Of a stretch of DNA of 64,000 nt, positions 8,746 through 17,738 are shown piece after piece. This DNA is from Methanobacterium sp964452085 (lineage in GTDB: Archaea > Methanobacteriota > Methanobacteria > Methanobacteriales > Methanobacteriaceae), in NCBI GenBank assembly GCA_964452085.1, contig CAYVKL010000006.1, positions 46,087-110,086 on the forward strand. Direction: 5' to 3'. Positions within the stretch are counted from its first letter, which is position 1. The number at the start of each line of letters is the position of its first letter. A program made the translations under genes and the position numbers. The notes under the pieces are model-generated. The model searched no databases, was not told the DNA's origin, and worked only from the letters and a program-made list of their open reading frames with translations.

Positions 8746-8967
8746 TTACTCCATGGGATACTCAATACGCAGCTTATAACTGGCCTTATCGCTTAAAAGC
8801 ACAGTTCCGGGGACAAAATAGTCTTCGAACTTTTGAACCTTCTTCACCATACAAGGCTCAAAATCTATCTTCTTGGTGTAAGATCGGCATTCATCATCAT
8901 CAATCATACCCTTCTTCACCAGCTCTATATATCTCATTTTTATGGTTTCTTCGCTCAATAAACCCAT
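8746..8967 (-). CDS. Small hypothetical protein (73 residues)
   Basis: The frame is open further upstream to 9072, but ATG 8967 has a good GGTGA site 4 bases away and a TATA-like TTTAAATATAA on the minus strand at about 8999-9009, which fits a start here. The protein is polar, with LLSEETIKMRYIELVKKG followed by an acidic turn and FEDYFVPGTVLLSD; the composition looks like a real soluble protein. No family is recognised. It is divergent from the Lrp gene and could be a co-regulated partner or a remnant. Confidence 0.45.
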   Translation of the reverse strand: MGLLSEETIKMRYIELVKKGMIDDDECRSYTKKIDFEPCMVKKVQKFEDYFVPGTVLLSDKASYKLRIEYPME

Positions 8968-9095
8968 CTGATCACCTAATACTACCTTGTACAAACTTAT
9001 ATTTAAATTATTTGCAACGATATATGAAAAATATACAATTATTCTTAGTTTAATCCAGAGAATTATGAACATTGTTTATATATGTGGTGAGTGAA

Positions 9096-9578
9096 ATGAA
9101 AGAAGATGAAAAACAGAATGAAATAGTGGATATTGACGAAATTGACCGCAAAATCATTAGTTTGTTCAACGAAGACGGGAGAATGTCTTATAGAAAAATT
9201 GCCAAACGTTTGGATGTTTCCATTGGGACTGTCCATAATCGTATGGAAAAACTCACCCAAAAGGGAGTAATTCAAAAATTCGCACCAGTAATTGATCACA
9301 GTAAACTCGGCTACAACCTCACCACCATCATTGGAGTAAGAGTCAAAGGAGGAGTTCTGGAAAACTGGGAGGACCGCACCGCTTACCACAAAAACGTGCT
9401 TTGCATGTATGATGTTACCGGAGAATTCGATGCAATACTTGTTGCTAGATTTAAAGACACCAGCGAACTTGATCAGTTCATAAAAGGTTTACTTAAAGAA
9501 CCAGATGTTCAACGAACCTACACTCAAACCGTGCTGAACATTGTAAAAGAAGATCTTAGTTCAAGCAAAATGTTTTAA
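9096..9578 (+). CDS. Lrp/AsnC family transcriptional regulator
   Basis: A 160-residue protein with an N-terminal helix-turn-helix (IDEIDRKIISLFNEDGR then YRKIAKRLDVSIGTVHNRMEKL, residues about 15-60) and a C-terminal RAM/AsnC ligand domain (VTGEFDAILVARFKDTSELDQFIK near 105-130). Such proteins bind DNA as dimers or octamers and often sense amino acids. ATG 9096 is chosen over TTG 9072 because of the GGTGAG site just upstream and because alignment to the family starts here. The divergent small gene shares the promoter region. The ligand is unknown. Confidence 0.9.
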   Translation: MKEDEKQNEIVDIDEIDRKIISLFNEDGRMSYRKIAKRLDVSIGTVHNRMEKLTQKGVIQKFAPVIDHSKLGYNLTTIIGVRVKGGVLENWEDRTAYHKNVLCMYDVTGEFDAILVARFKDTSELDQFIKGLLKEPDVQRTYTQTVLNIVKEDLSSSKMF

Positions 9579-9647
9579 TGATATCTTAATTTCAATCCAC
9601 CCATAATCCCATTATATTTATAAAAATAGGTTTTAGAGGTTTTTTGT

Positions 9648-10676
9648 GTGATTTCACTGGTTTATTCCCCACAATACGCAAAACACAACACTGGCACCCA
9701 CCCTGAAAATCAGGGGCGTCTTGAAGTTATGATGAGTTCACTTCAAGAAACTGGTTTATTGGAAAAGTTAGATATTAATGAACCCATTCCTGCCAATGAT
9801 GACGATATCCTGCGAGTGCACACAATTGACCATTTAAAACATTTAAAATCATTCACAGAAGAAGGTGGAGGCTATCTTGATTTTGACACCTTTGCAGGCC
9901 CTCAAAGTTATGAAATTGCAAAATTAGCTGCAGGAGGTGCAATTAAAGCTTCAGAACTAGTTTTAGACCAATATGATTTTGCCTATTCAATGGCACGCCC
10001 TCCAGGACACCATGCCACTCCCAATAGATCTATGGGTTTCTGCTTAATCAACAACCTCGCGGTAGCACTGGAATTCATAAAAAAAAACCATGGACTTAAA
10101 AAATTCATAATATTTGATTTTGATGCACATTACGGGAATGGAACTGCAGAAATATTTTATCAAGACCCTCAAGTTCTATATATATCCATACATCAGGACC
10201 CCCACACCATATTCCCAGCGAAAGGATTTATAGAAGAGATAGGTGCTGGAGAAGGTGAAGGTTTAAATTTAAACATACCAATGTCCCCTGGTTCAAATAC
10301 TGCAGATTACATTTTTATCCTTGAAAAAATTTTAAAACAAGTTTACGCTAAATTCAAGCCAGATTTCACATTTTTAGATGTGGGGTTCGATGGACACATT
10401 GAAGATCCTCTTTCCAGCCTCCGGCTTGATGATAATTTTTATCCATGGATCGCGTGTCACCTTCAGAAACTGACTCCTAAAATGGTACTCATCCTGGAGG
10501 GAGGTTACAGTGGAGATGCCATGGCCAGGTCCAACCTGAAAATGATAAAAGTGTTAAAGGACAAGAGTACCAATGAAGAAGAATGGCACCCCTCAGGGGA
10601 ACTAAATGTGAAAGATGAAACTACAAGGATATTTAAAAAAATCCAGGATACATTTTCACCATTTTTTACATTTTAA
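9648..10676 (+). CDS. Histone deacetylase family (AcuC-like) zinc hydrolase
   Basis: The 342-residue protein has the class II-type arginase/deacetylase fold signatures: RPPGHHA near residue 124, FDFDAHYGNGT near 160 with the zinc-binding Asp and His, and VGFDGHIEDPL near 245. Members remove acetyl groups from lysine or small acetylated amines. GTG 9648 is the start, with GAGGT 7 bases upstream. It is a single gene 69 bases after the Lrp gene. Whether it acts on archaeal histone or Alba, or on acetylpolyamines, cannot be told from sequence. Confidence 0.88.
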   Translation: MISLVYSPQYAKHNTGTHPENQGRLEVMMSSLQETGLLEKLDINEPIPANDDDILRVHTIDHLKHLKSFTEEGGGYLDFDTFAGPQSYEIAKLAAGGAIKASELVLDQYDFAYSMARPPGHHATPNRSMGFCLINNLAVALEFIKKNHGLKKFIIFDFDAHYGNGTAEIFYQDPQVLYISIHQDPHTIFPAKGFIEEIGAGEGEGLNLNIPMSPGSNTADYIFILEKILKQVYAKFKPDFTFLDVGFDGHIEDPLSSLRLDDNFYPWIACHLQKLTPKMVLILEGGYSGDAMARSNLKMIKVLKDKSTNEEEWHPSGELNVKDETTRIFKKIQDTFSPFFTF

Positions 10677-10771
10677 CTAATTAAAAGTTTAAAATCAATA
10701 TAAAGTCAGATTATAACCATTTACAATAAATTAATATTAAAGATATTATAATGTGTACTTGAGGAGATTAT

Positions 10772-11449
10772 ATGAATGAAATTCGGTTTAAACAAGCTCA
10801 ATCACTTCTAAAAAAAGCGGGCAAATCACAGAAAACTATTGAAAAATTCAACGCCCCCCAGGAGGGTACCATTGACTCAGAGGCATATGCAGAAATCATT
10901 AATAATATAATTGAAACCGAAGAATTCATCTACTCCAGCAGACCAACCCATAAACTGTTCCGGGAAGATGCAGAAGAATTCTGCAACCACCTCATTAATA
11001 TTAGGAACAAAATTGATGACATACTATCCGAATTTGGTGTTTTAGAAAAAGAAAATGTGGAAGAAAAAGTTAAACAACTCTCCTCACAATTCATTGTACT
11101 CACCAGCAAGGGTAACTTCAAAAAAATCCTAACAAGGTGGGGAATAGAGCCTCAAAGGATAGTTGTGGCAGGTGTGCCCCTAAAAGCAGAAGATATGATG
11201 TTACTAAACCCAAATATTCCAGAAACCGCCCTTGAACCTATTAAAAAGAAGATAACTCATGTAAAAAATGATATAAACCGTAAAATGAGTGATTTGGATG
11301 CTAAAAAGGTTTTAGTAGTAGTTGAAAATGATAAATCCGGTGAAATACTGGCTAAACGTGCTGAAGATCTTTATGGTGCCAAAGTGATTAAGAAATCCAG
11401 TTTAAAAGATGTTGATGTTCTTGAATTCAAGAAATCCCTGGAAGTATAA
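10772..11449 (+). CDS. Methanogen hypothetical protein, DUF2100-like
   Basis: A 225-residue soluble protein rich in Lys and Glu. The N-terminal half looks helical; the C-terminal half has a beta-strand KKVLVVVENDKSGEILAKRA followed by LYGAKVIKKSS, reminiscent of a small alpha/beta or Toprim-like fold. I associate it from memory with DUF2100, found in methanogens, but did not verify this. GAGGAG 7 bases before the ATG supports the start. It sits just upstream of mptA on the same strand, with 170 bases between. Confidence 0.65.
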   Translation: MNEIRFKQAQSLLKKAGKSQKTIEKFNAPQEGTIDSEAYAEIINNIIETEEFIYSSRPTHKLFREDAEEFCNHLINIRNKIDDILSEFGVLEKENVEEKVKQLSSQFIVLTSKGNFKKILTRWGIEPQRIVVAGVPLKAEDMMLLNPNIPETALEPIKKKITHVKNDINRKMSDLDAKKVLVVVENDKSGEILAKRAEDLYGAKVIKKSSLKDVDVLEFKKSLEV

Positions 11450-11631
11450 TATTCTCACGACTTCGTATACTATTTGACCCTATTTTTCATAATTGCAAAA
11501 AATGGACATTTAAAAAAATGAGAGATTCCAAAAAATATACAACTCTTTTTATATTCCCTAATTTATATCAGAAGTAGAATTAGTAAAAGTATAGAAAAAA
11601 TTCTTTATGTTAGAACTCAGGGGTGAAAAAG

Positions 11632-12588
11632 TTGGAGCCACCGTGTTTACCCGATACTCAGGAAAAGCTACCTACCATCCCCGTACACCTCACTAGAGTA
11701 GGGGTTAAAGGGGTTAAAAAACTCTTAAAGATTGAAAGGGATAAGAAAAGACCTATTGTTCTCATACCCACCTTCGATGCCTATGTGGATCTTCCCAGTA
11801 CACAAAGAGGAATCCACATGTCACGAAATCCTGAAGCAATAAGTGATGTATTAGAAGAAGCTGTAGAAAGTAACGCAGTTGAAATTGAGTCGTTATGTGC
11901 TGAAATCGTCAGCTTGCTTCTTGAAAAGCATAAGTATGCTAAACGAGCTGAAGTCAGTATGAAAAGTGACTTCATGATCATGAAAAAGTCACCTGTAACC
12001 AAACATAAAACCCAGGAAATGACTAATGTCATGGCTGATGCCATTGGCTACCGTACCGATGAAGAAATTGTTATCCGAAAAATGATCGGAGCAGAAGTAG
12101 TGGGGATGACAGTATGTCCTTGTGCACAGGAAACTGTTAAAGAAAGCTCAAAACAAAAGCTCCTGGAATTTTTGGATGAAGAAACCACGGAAAAAGTCTT
12201 GGAAGCAGTAACATTTGCATCCCACAACCAGCGAGGCATAGGGAGAATCATGATCGAAGTGCCCGCCCAGCAGATAATCCGTGGGGAAGACATTATCAAA
12301 ATAATAGAAGATTCTATGAGTTCCTATGTCTGTGAACTTTTAAAAAGACCCGATGAGCATGCAGTAGTGGTTAATGCCCACCAGCATCCCATGTTCGTAG
12401 AAGATTGCGTGCGAAATATGGTTCAGAGAATCGTACAGGAATTCTCTTACTTACCAGATGACACTCTCATCACTGTACAGCAAGTTAACGAAGAAAGTAT
12501 TCATCGTCACAATGCATTCGCAGAAAAAGTAGCAACAATGGGCGAACTTAAAGCAGAAATAGCCAACGGTAAGGAGGAAACTAATTGA
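11632..12588 (+). CDS. mptA: GTP cyclohydrolase MptA (FolE2 type), methanopterin synthesis
   Basis: This Fe(II)-dependent GTP cyclohydrolase makes 7,8-dihydroneopterin 2',3'-cyclic phosphate, the first step to the tetrahydromethanopterin C1 carrier. The 318-residue protein has the N-terminal LPTIPVHLTRVGVKGVKK strand, the metal-site GMTVCPCAQ motif near residue 160 and a His-rich HAVVVNAHQHP stretch near 245. GTG 11623 is in frame, but it lies inside GGTGA, which is spaced 5 bases from TTG 11632; TTG is the likelier start. The stop overlaps the next gene's TTG by 4 bases. Confidence 0.93.
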   Translation: MEPPCLPDTQEKLPTIPVHLTRVGVKGVKKLLKIERDKKRPIVLIPTFDAYVDLPSTQRGIHMSRNPEAISDVLEEAVESNAVEIESLCAEIVSLLLEKHKYAKRAEVSMKSDFMIMKKSPVTKHKTQEMTNVMADAIGYRTDEEIVIRKMIGAEVVGMTVCPCAQETVKESSKQKLLEFLDEETTEKVLEAVTFASHNQRGIGRIMIEVPAQQIIRGEDIIKIIEDSMSSYVCELLKRPDEHAVVVNAHQHPMFVEDCVRNMVQRIVQEFSYLPDDTLITVQQVNEESIHRHNAFAEKVATMGELKAEIANGKEETN

Positions 12589-13022
12589 AGACTCGTAGCA
12601 TCGCCGGACAGATTATGGGCCAGTTAGAAGCTTTTGAAGGCTCTAAAGCAGCCATGGACACTACAGAATTATTAATTGTAAAGGGAAAATCACGTAAAAA
12701 AATCAAACCAGAAGAATTAGGCCCCACTATCTCTGAGATCTTCAAAAACCTGGAAGCCAGAGAACTGGACATGTACTCCGATGAAACTGCAGATATTATC
12801 ACTATCATAGATGAACAGATTCGTTCCAAGATAGACGTTCAAGGAGAAACAGACGTATATGGAATATTCCGCCTTAAAGAATCCTTTGAAAACATGAATT
12901 GCCATGCAGATTATGGTATGGGATTAGTAAATGATATTGCTATTTTTATAGTCATTTGGAAGGATAAAAGCGGCATTGGGCCATTGTTTGTTGAGTTGGT
13001 GGTTTCAGCACTGGAAGGATAA
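12585..13022 (+). CDS. Methanogen hypothetical protein, DUF2120-like
   Basis: A 145-residue soluble protein, translated from TTG 12585 with AAGGAGG 7 bases upstream and a 4-base overlap with mptA, so coupled to it. Visible features are TTELLIVKGKSRKKIKPEELGP near residues 26-46 and an alternating strand at DIAIFIVIWKDKS near the C-terminus. I link it from memory with DUF2120, which is unverified. The coupling hints at a role tied to pterin synthesis, but nothing catalytic can be seen. Confidence 0.65.
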   Translation: MKTRSIAGQIMGQLEAFEGSKAAMDTTELLIVKGKSRKKIKPEELGPTISEIFKNLEARELDMYSDETADIITIIDEQIRSKIDVQGETDVYGIFRLKESFENMNCHADYGMGLVNDIAIFIVIWKDKSGIGPLFVELVVSALEG

Positions 13023-13130
13023 ATCTAAAGTTTTAATTGCAGGTTTAATAATTGAACCTGCAATAACAGTAATATTTAAAATAACTTAATAGATTAGGTT
13101 AAAAAGCTGAAAATAGTTGAATAACCCCAT

Positions 13131-13153
13131 AATAAATAAATAAATAAATAAAA
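13131..13153. repeat. Simple AAAT tandem repeat upstream of cofG
   Basis: Five to six perfect copies of a 4-base unit (aaat) lie about 45 bases before the cofG start, in the likely promoter region. Confidence 0.7.
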
Positions 13154-13198
13154 AACTTCTTTATTAGTTTATTATAGAGAGGGATAATAGAAGATAAA

Positions 13199-14263
13199 AT
13201 GTTTCGAGATGAAATAATCTCCCTGTTAGGTGTGCAGGGAGAAGATGTTCTTCAATTGATGATCAGGGCTAATTCTCTCCGGGAAAACAAAAATATAACC
13301 TATTCTAAAAACGTTTTTTTACCTTTAACCAATATATGCCGAAATGAATGCGGTTACTGTACCTTTCGCCGGGACCCTGAAGATCCTGATGCAACTCTCC
13401 TTCTGCAACCAGAAACTGTAATGAAAACCATCCACCAGGCAGATGATTATGGTTGTAGAGAAGCTCTTTTCACCTTCGGAGAACATGCCGATGCAACTCC
13501 TCAAGTTAAAGAAGCTTTGTATAGTCTGGGATTTCAAGGGATGCTGGAATATCTTTACCACCTTTGTGAAAGAACAATAAATGAGACTAGTTTACTCCCG
13601 CACAGCAACCCCGGTATACTACAAAAAGATGAGCTTAAAATGTTGCGTGAGGTTAATGCATCCATGGGTCTGATGCTGGAAAACACCAGCACTAGAATGA
13701 TGGAAAGCCCTGCACATAAAAAGAGCCCAGGGAAAGATCCCCAATTAAGAATTAAAACCATAAAAAATGCAGGTAAACTGAAAATACCATTTACAACCGG
13801 ACTTTTAATTGGTATCGGTGAAACTCTGGCGGAAAGAGCTGATTCTCTCCTGGAAATAAGGAAAATTCAAGATCAATATGGTCATATTCAGGAGATTATT
13901 ATTCAGAATTTCAAACCAAAACCCGGCATTGAGATGGAAAATCATCCCGAACCTTCACTTTTAGATATGATCCGAACTGTAGCAGTTACTAGATTACTTT
14001 TCCCAGAGTGTGGAGTTCAGGTTCCACCCAATCTTAATCATGGGACTGCTCAGATATTCTTATTGGCTGGTGCGGATGACTGGGGTGGTGTTTCCCCCAT
14101 TACCAAGGATTATGTGAATCCTGAAGCACCATGGCCAGAATTAGATGATCTTAAGAGCCTTACCGGAGAATTAGGATTCAAATTAGAAGAAAGATTACCA
14201 GTTTATCCCAAATATCTCAATAATAGGTTTTTAAGCGATTTAATCCAGCGAAAAATATGTTAA
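13199..14263 (+). CDS. cofG: FO synthase subunit 1, CofG (radical SAM)
   Basis: CofG, with CofH, forms 7,8-didemethyl-8-hydroxy-5-deazariboflavin (FO), the chromophore of coenzyme F420. The 354-residue length is usual. The CRNECGYC cluster (CxxxCxxC) near residue 43 binds the 4Fe-4S centre of radical SAM enzymes; RRDPEDPDA and the FTFGEHAD segment just after it are typical of CofG. GAGAGGGA lies about 15 bases before the ATG. CofH is not in the window. It is monocistronic. Confidence 0.95.
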   Translation: MFRDEIISLLGVQGEDVLQLMIRANSLRENKNITYSKNVFLPLTNICRNECGYCTFRRDPEDPDATLLLQPETVMKTIHQADDYGCREALFTFGEHADATPQVKEALYSLGFQGMLEYLYHLCERTINETSLLPHSNPGILQKDELKMLREVNASMGLMLENTSTRMMESPAHKKSPGKDPQLRIKTIKNAGKLKIPFTTGLLIGIGETLAERADSLLEIRKIQDQYGHIQEIIIQNFKPKPGIEMENHPEPSLLDMIRTVAVTRLLFPECGVQVPPNLNHGTAQIFLLAGADDWGGVSPITKDYVNPEAPWPELDDLKSLTGELGFKLEERLPVYPKYLNNRFLSDLIQRKIC

Positions 14264-14459
14264 AAAACATATTGACGTTTAAAAATACATTAGGCATCAA
14301 TTATCATTATATTTTTATTTTATGAGAGATTATCATAGAAAATTGGTTATAGGCAAATATTAGTATCTTATATTTTTATAGGCCCAATACTTCATCATAA
14401 CGATATAGACCCTATGTTAATCTTAAGATATTGACTCAAAATCAAAACTCTTAAATTTA
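14264..14459. other. Convergent gap, no gene seen
   Basis: AT-rich sequence between the convergent cofG and sensor kinase genes. No coding frame, RNA or strong hairpin was found. Confidence 0.4.
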
Positions 14460-16268
14460 TCATGAGTTGGGGAATGTAATTGTGAATATTGTTCCACCTT
14501 CATTTTCATGCTCCATATTACCGTTAAGCTGAATTGTTAATGTTTGGACAATTTGAAGTCCTAATGAATCTGTGTTTCTAAAATCAACACCTTCAGGAAT
14601 CCCAACACCATTATCAGCCACTTTAAGTAAACAGTTCCCCCCATCATTTGAAAGGTTAATTATAACTTCACCATTCATCCTGTTTGGAAAAGCATGTTTA
14701 AAGCAGTTGGATACTAATTCATTTACAATCAATCCCATGGAAATAGCTGTATCAATTTCCAGATTAACTTCTTCACTGTTTAAATCCACAGTTATGTCAT
14801 TATTCTTTTCACTATAGAATTTTAAAAGCATCTGTACCAGGCTTTTCAAGTATTCTCCAAAGTCAATATGGGCCATGTCCTTTGATTCATAAAGTTTTTC
14901 GTGTATTAGAGCCATGGAGCGAATACGATGCTTGCTTTCCTGGAACATCTTTAGTGTTTCTGGTTCACTGGTATATTCTGACTGTAGACTGATGAGGCTG
15001 GAGATGATCTGCAGATTGTTTTTGACCCTATGATGAACTTCCCTTAAAAGAACCTCTTTTTCTTCTAAAGAGGCTTTAATTTGGCTTTCGGCGTCTATCA
15101 AATCACTAATATCTGCAAAGGTTGCCATTATCCCCTGAATACCCCCATCAACATCTAAAAGAGGGGCCGTGGCCATCATGGTGTGAATTAACTTGTCATC
15201 TTTTCTGCAACACTCCAATTCAATATCTGATTTTGATTCGCCGGAAAGTGCTCTGTTCATGATTTTCTGACATTTATTCTCATTTTTTTCATTTATAAAA
15301 GGTAAATGTTTTCCTATTGCTTCTTCCTTACTCCAGCCGAAGATATTCTCAGCTGAAGGATTCCAGAGAGACTTTACTCTCCCATCAGGCGATAAATCAA
15401 TTATTGCAAATGGAGATGCATTTATGATTGTCTCCAGATAAATATTGGCATCATGCAAACGCTCCCTACTCTTTATCAAAGCTTTTTCAGCCATTTTACG
15501 TTTGGAGATGTTTCTTCCTATGATTTGAATGGCAAATATATCCCCGTCTATAACCATAGGGGCACGGTGCAACTCTATATGGCTAACCTTACCATTATAA
15601 TCCACTTCTATTTCCACTGGTTTTTTGATCCCATCACCATTCATGAAACTGCTAATAAAATTTTCATTTATTTTTGAACTACTCAAAAAAAGATTGGCGA
15701 TCTCATGGACATCTTTTCCAATGAAAACATCCCGAGATACCCCACTATCTTGTTCTACACGGTGATTGATATCCAAAATAATACCATCCGGATCTAAAAC
15801 CACCAAAAAATCGGGTGAAAGATTGAAAAGTGCCTTGTATTTTTTCTCATTTTTGGCTAATTTCTCTTCAGCCTTTTTCTTTTCAATATATTCTTCTCCC
15901 TCTTTAAGGGCTCTTCGAACTGCGTGCCCTAATTTAGAAAGGTTGTGCTTGAGAACATAATCTGTTGCCCCTTCTTTAAGCATTTCAACAGCAAATTCCT
16001 CCCCCATCTGACCGCTGACAAAAATAAATGGAGTTTGAGGTGAAATATCTTGAGCTATGCGCATTGCAGAAATACCGTCAAATTGAGGAAGAGAATGATC
16101 AGCAAGAATTACATCCGGCTGGAATTCGTTTAATTCCAGAGTGTATTCTTCTTCTTTTTCTACTCTGCGAGAAATAAAATCAAGGTTCTCCCTTTTAAGT
16201 TCCCTTTCCATTAGTTCCCCATCTAATGGAACATCCTCCAGTATCAATATTTTAATGGGGTTTGCCAT
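14460..16268 (-). CDS. Hybrid sensor: receiver + two PAS + HisKA_2 histidine kinase
   Basis: A 602-residue soluble protein. Residues 1-125 form a receiver domain (ILILEDVPLDGE, phosphoacceptor Asp in DVILADHSLP, Lys in YVLKHN). Two PAS domains follow (about 140-265 and 275-390). The HisKA_2 box REVHHRVKNNLQ near residue 410 has the phosphoacceptor His, and the ATPase domain has NELVSNCFKHAF and DNGVGIP. It has no membrane segment, so it senses a cytoplasmic signal or takes phosphate from another kinase. ATG 16268 has GGTGG 7 bases upstream, unlike the further start at 16286. It is last of four signalling genes on this strand. Confidence 0.92.
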   Translation of the reverse strand: MANPIKILILEDVPLDGELMERELKRENLDFISRRVEKEEEYTLELNEFQPDVILADHSLPQFDGISAMRIAQDISPQTPFIFVSGQMGEEFAVEMLKEGATDYVLKHNLSKLGHAVRRALKEGEEYIEKKKAEEKLAKNEKKYKALFNLSPDFLVVLDPDGIILDINHRVEQDSGVSRDVFIGKDVHEIANLFLSSSKINENFISSFMNGDGIKKPVEIEVDYNGKVSHIELHRAPMVIDGDIFAIQIIGRNISKRKMAEKALIKSRERLHDANIYLETIINASPFAIIDLSPDGRVKSLWNPSAENIFGWSKEEAIGKHLPFINEKNENKCQKIMNRALSGESKSDIELECCRKDDKLIHTMMATAPLLDVDGGIQGIMATFADISDLIDAESQIKASLEEKEVLLREVHHRVKNNLQIISSLISLQSEYTSEPETLKMFQESKHRIRSMALIHEKLYESKDMAHIDFGEYLKSLVQMLLKFYSEKNNDITVDLNSEEVNLEIDTAISMGLIVNELVSNCFKHAFPNRMNGEVIINLSNDGGNCLLKVADNGVGIPEGVDFRNTDSLGLQIVQTLTIQLNGNMEHENEGGTIFTITFPNS

Positions 16269-16343
16269 GATTTTCCACCGGACCATATAATCTTGAAATC
16301 TATAAAGATAATTAATAAACTCAGGTTTTTTAAATTAAAATAA

Positions 16344-16781
16344 TTAGGGCGGTTTGTTTATTAACATCCAGTATAACCCTAAAGTTGAAACTGCATCAAT
16401 GAATTCATCAAATTCTACTGGTTTACTCACATAACTGTTTACACCTAACTTGTAGCTTTCCACCACATCTCTGTCTTCCTGGGAAGATGTTAGAACAACC
16501 ACGGGTATCCTGCAGGTGCTTTCATCCGCTTTAATATTCTTTAAAACTTCAAGTCCATCTACCTTAGGCATGCGAAGATCAAGTAGTATCAATTTAGGCA
16601 AATCTTCAGGATCCCTATCATCATAATTACCTTTTGCATAAATAAAATCAAGAGCTTCTTCCCCATCTTTAACCCAGACCACTCTATTAGCCAAATTTTT
16701 CCTCTTTAAAGCCCTCATTGTTAACTCAGCATCGGTAGGATTATCTTCCACCAGAAGAATTTCCAACTCATCCATATCCAT
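16344..16781 (-). CDS. Single-domain response regulator (Rcp1-like)
   Basis: This 145-residue protein is a receiver domain alone: EILLVEDNPTDAELTMRAL at the N-terminus, phosphoacceptor Asp in LILLDLRMPKVDG near residue 65, Thr in VVLTSSQ and Lys in YVSKPVEF. The stretch after beta-3 and the C-terminal LGLYW motif are like Rcp1, the response regulator partner of phytochrome-like PAS kinases. ATG 16781 is chosen over 16814 because AGGAGG lies just upstream. It is probably the phospho-relay partner of the neighbouring hybrid kinases. Confidence 0.93.
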   Translation of the reverse strand: MDMDELEILLVEDNPTDAELTMRALKRKNLANRVVWVKDGEEALDFIYAKGNYDDRDPEDLPKLILLDLRMPKVDGLEVLKNIKADESTCRIPVVVLTSSQEDRDVVESYKLGVNSYVSKPVEFDEFIDAVSTLGLYWMLINKPP

Positions 16782-16933
16782 AACAGACCTCCTAGCTATA
16801 TGAAATTCAATCAAAAAAATTGAATTTACTAAATTGATCAGTAGAAAAAACTGAATTTTCAGTTTACATAATTATTTGATGTGAACAATTATAGATTTTT
16901 CGAACCTCGTTAAAATCATCCATCCAGTGAAAA

Positions 16934-17695
16934 TTATCTCTCATCCTTCATATTCTCAGTAATATCTCTTGAAACACCCATAACAGCGTATACCTCGCTT
17001 TTTTCATTTTTCAATGGTTCTAATCTGGTATCTAACCATAATTCATAGTCTGGGAACCGAAAAATGCTTTCAGAACGGAATGAATTTCCTGTTTTGAATA
17101 TTTCTTTCAATTCTTTTACTTGAACATCAAATGAATTTTTTGGGAAAAGATCCTGGACTCTACTACCAATAATATCGCTTTTTGGAAGTTTAAGATAATT
17201 AATTGAAGACTCATTAACATAATCAACCAATAAATCCTTATTAATGATGAAAATCATGTCTTTAGAATTTTCAACAAGAATCCGATAAAGAGCTTCACGT
17301 TCCATCAGTTTTAACTGGGATTTATGCCCGTAAAAAGCCATTTCTATGGCGAATTTAAGTTCATTTTCCTGAAAAGGTTTAATTAAATAAGCACAGGGTT
17401 GGGTGATTTTGGCACTCTCAAATGTTTCATCACTGCAGTATGCTGTTAAATAAATAACAGGGATTTCAATTTTATTTTTAATTTCTCGAGCAGCATCTAT
17501 CCCGGTCATGTTTCCTTTGAGTAAAATATCCATTAAAATAAGGTCTGGCTTAAGTTCTAAAGCTTTCTCCATTGCTTTTTCTCCTGAAGATACAATGTCT
17601 ATCACATCATATCCCCATGAAACCAGTTTCTTCTGGAGTTCCAGTGCAGTGAGAGCTTCATCCTCCACCACCAAAATTTTCAAACTGTCGGACAT
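16934..17695 (-). CDS. Response regulator with receiver and PAS domains
   Basis: A 253-residue protein. The receiver (residues 1-125) has ILVVEDEALTALELQKKL, Asp in DLILMDILLKGNMTG and Lys in AYLIKPFQENEL. A PAS domain occupies about 135-250 and ends with the PAC-type GVSRDITE. No output domain or kinase follows, so it may work by binding a partner. The receiver is very like that of the next gene's product, suggesting duplication. GAGG lies before the ATG. The gap to that gene is about 40 bases. Confidence 0.9.
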   Translation of the reverse strand: MSDSLKILVVEDEALTALELQKKLVSWGYDVIDIVSSGEKAMEKALELKPDLILMDILLKGNMTGIDAAREIKNKIEIPVIYLTAYCSDETFESAKITQPCAYLIKPFQENELKFAIEMAFYGHKSQLKLMEREALYRILVENSKDMIFIINKDLLVDYVNESSINYLKLPKSDIIGSRVQDLFPKNSFDVQVKELKEIFKTGNSFRSESIFRFPDYELWLDTRLEPLKNEKSEVYAVMGVSRDITENMKDER

Positions 17696-17738
17696 AAAAA
17701 CCTCAAGAAAACTATACGCTGAGTATTGATTTTTTATA

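Noticed and set aside
8715..9053. 112-residue plus-strand frame opposite the small minus-strand gene
   Set aside because: Odd composition (His and Ser runs, Trp/Tyr rich) and no ribosome site; the opposite strand reads more like a protein and has signals.
12717..12905. Minus-strand frame inside the DUF2120-like gene
   Set aside because: No start signal; the plus-strand gene is coupled to mptA with a strong ribosome site.
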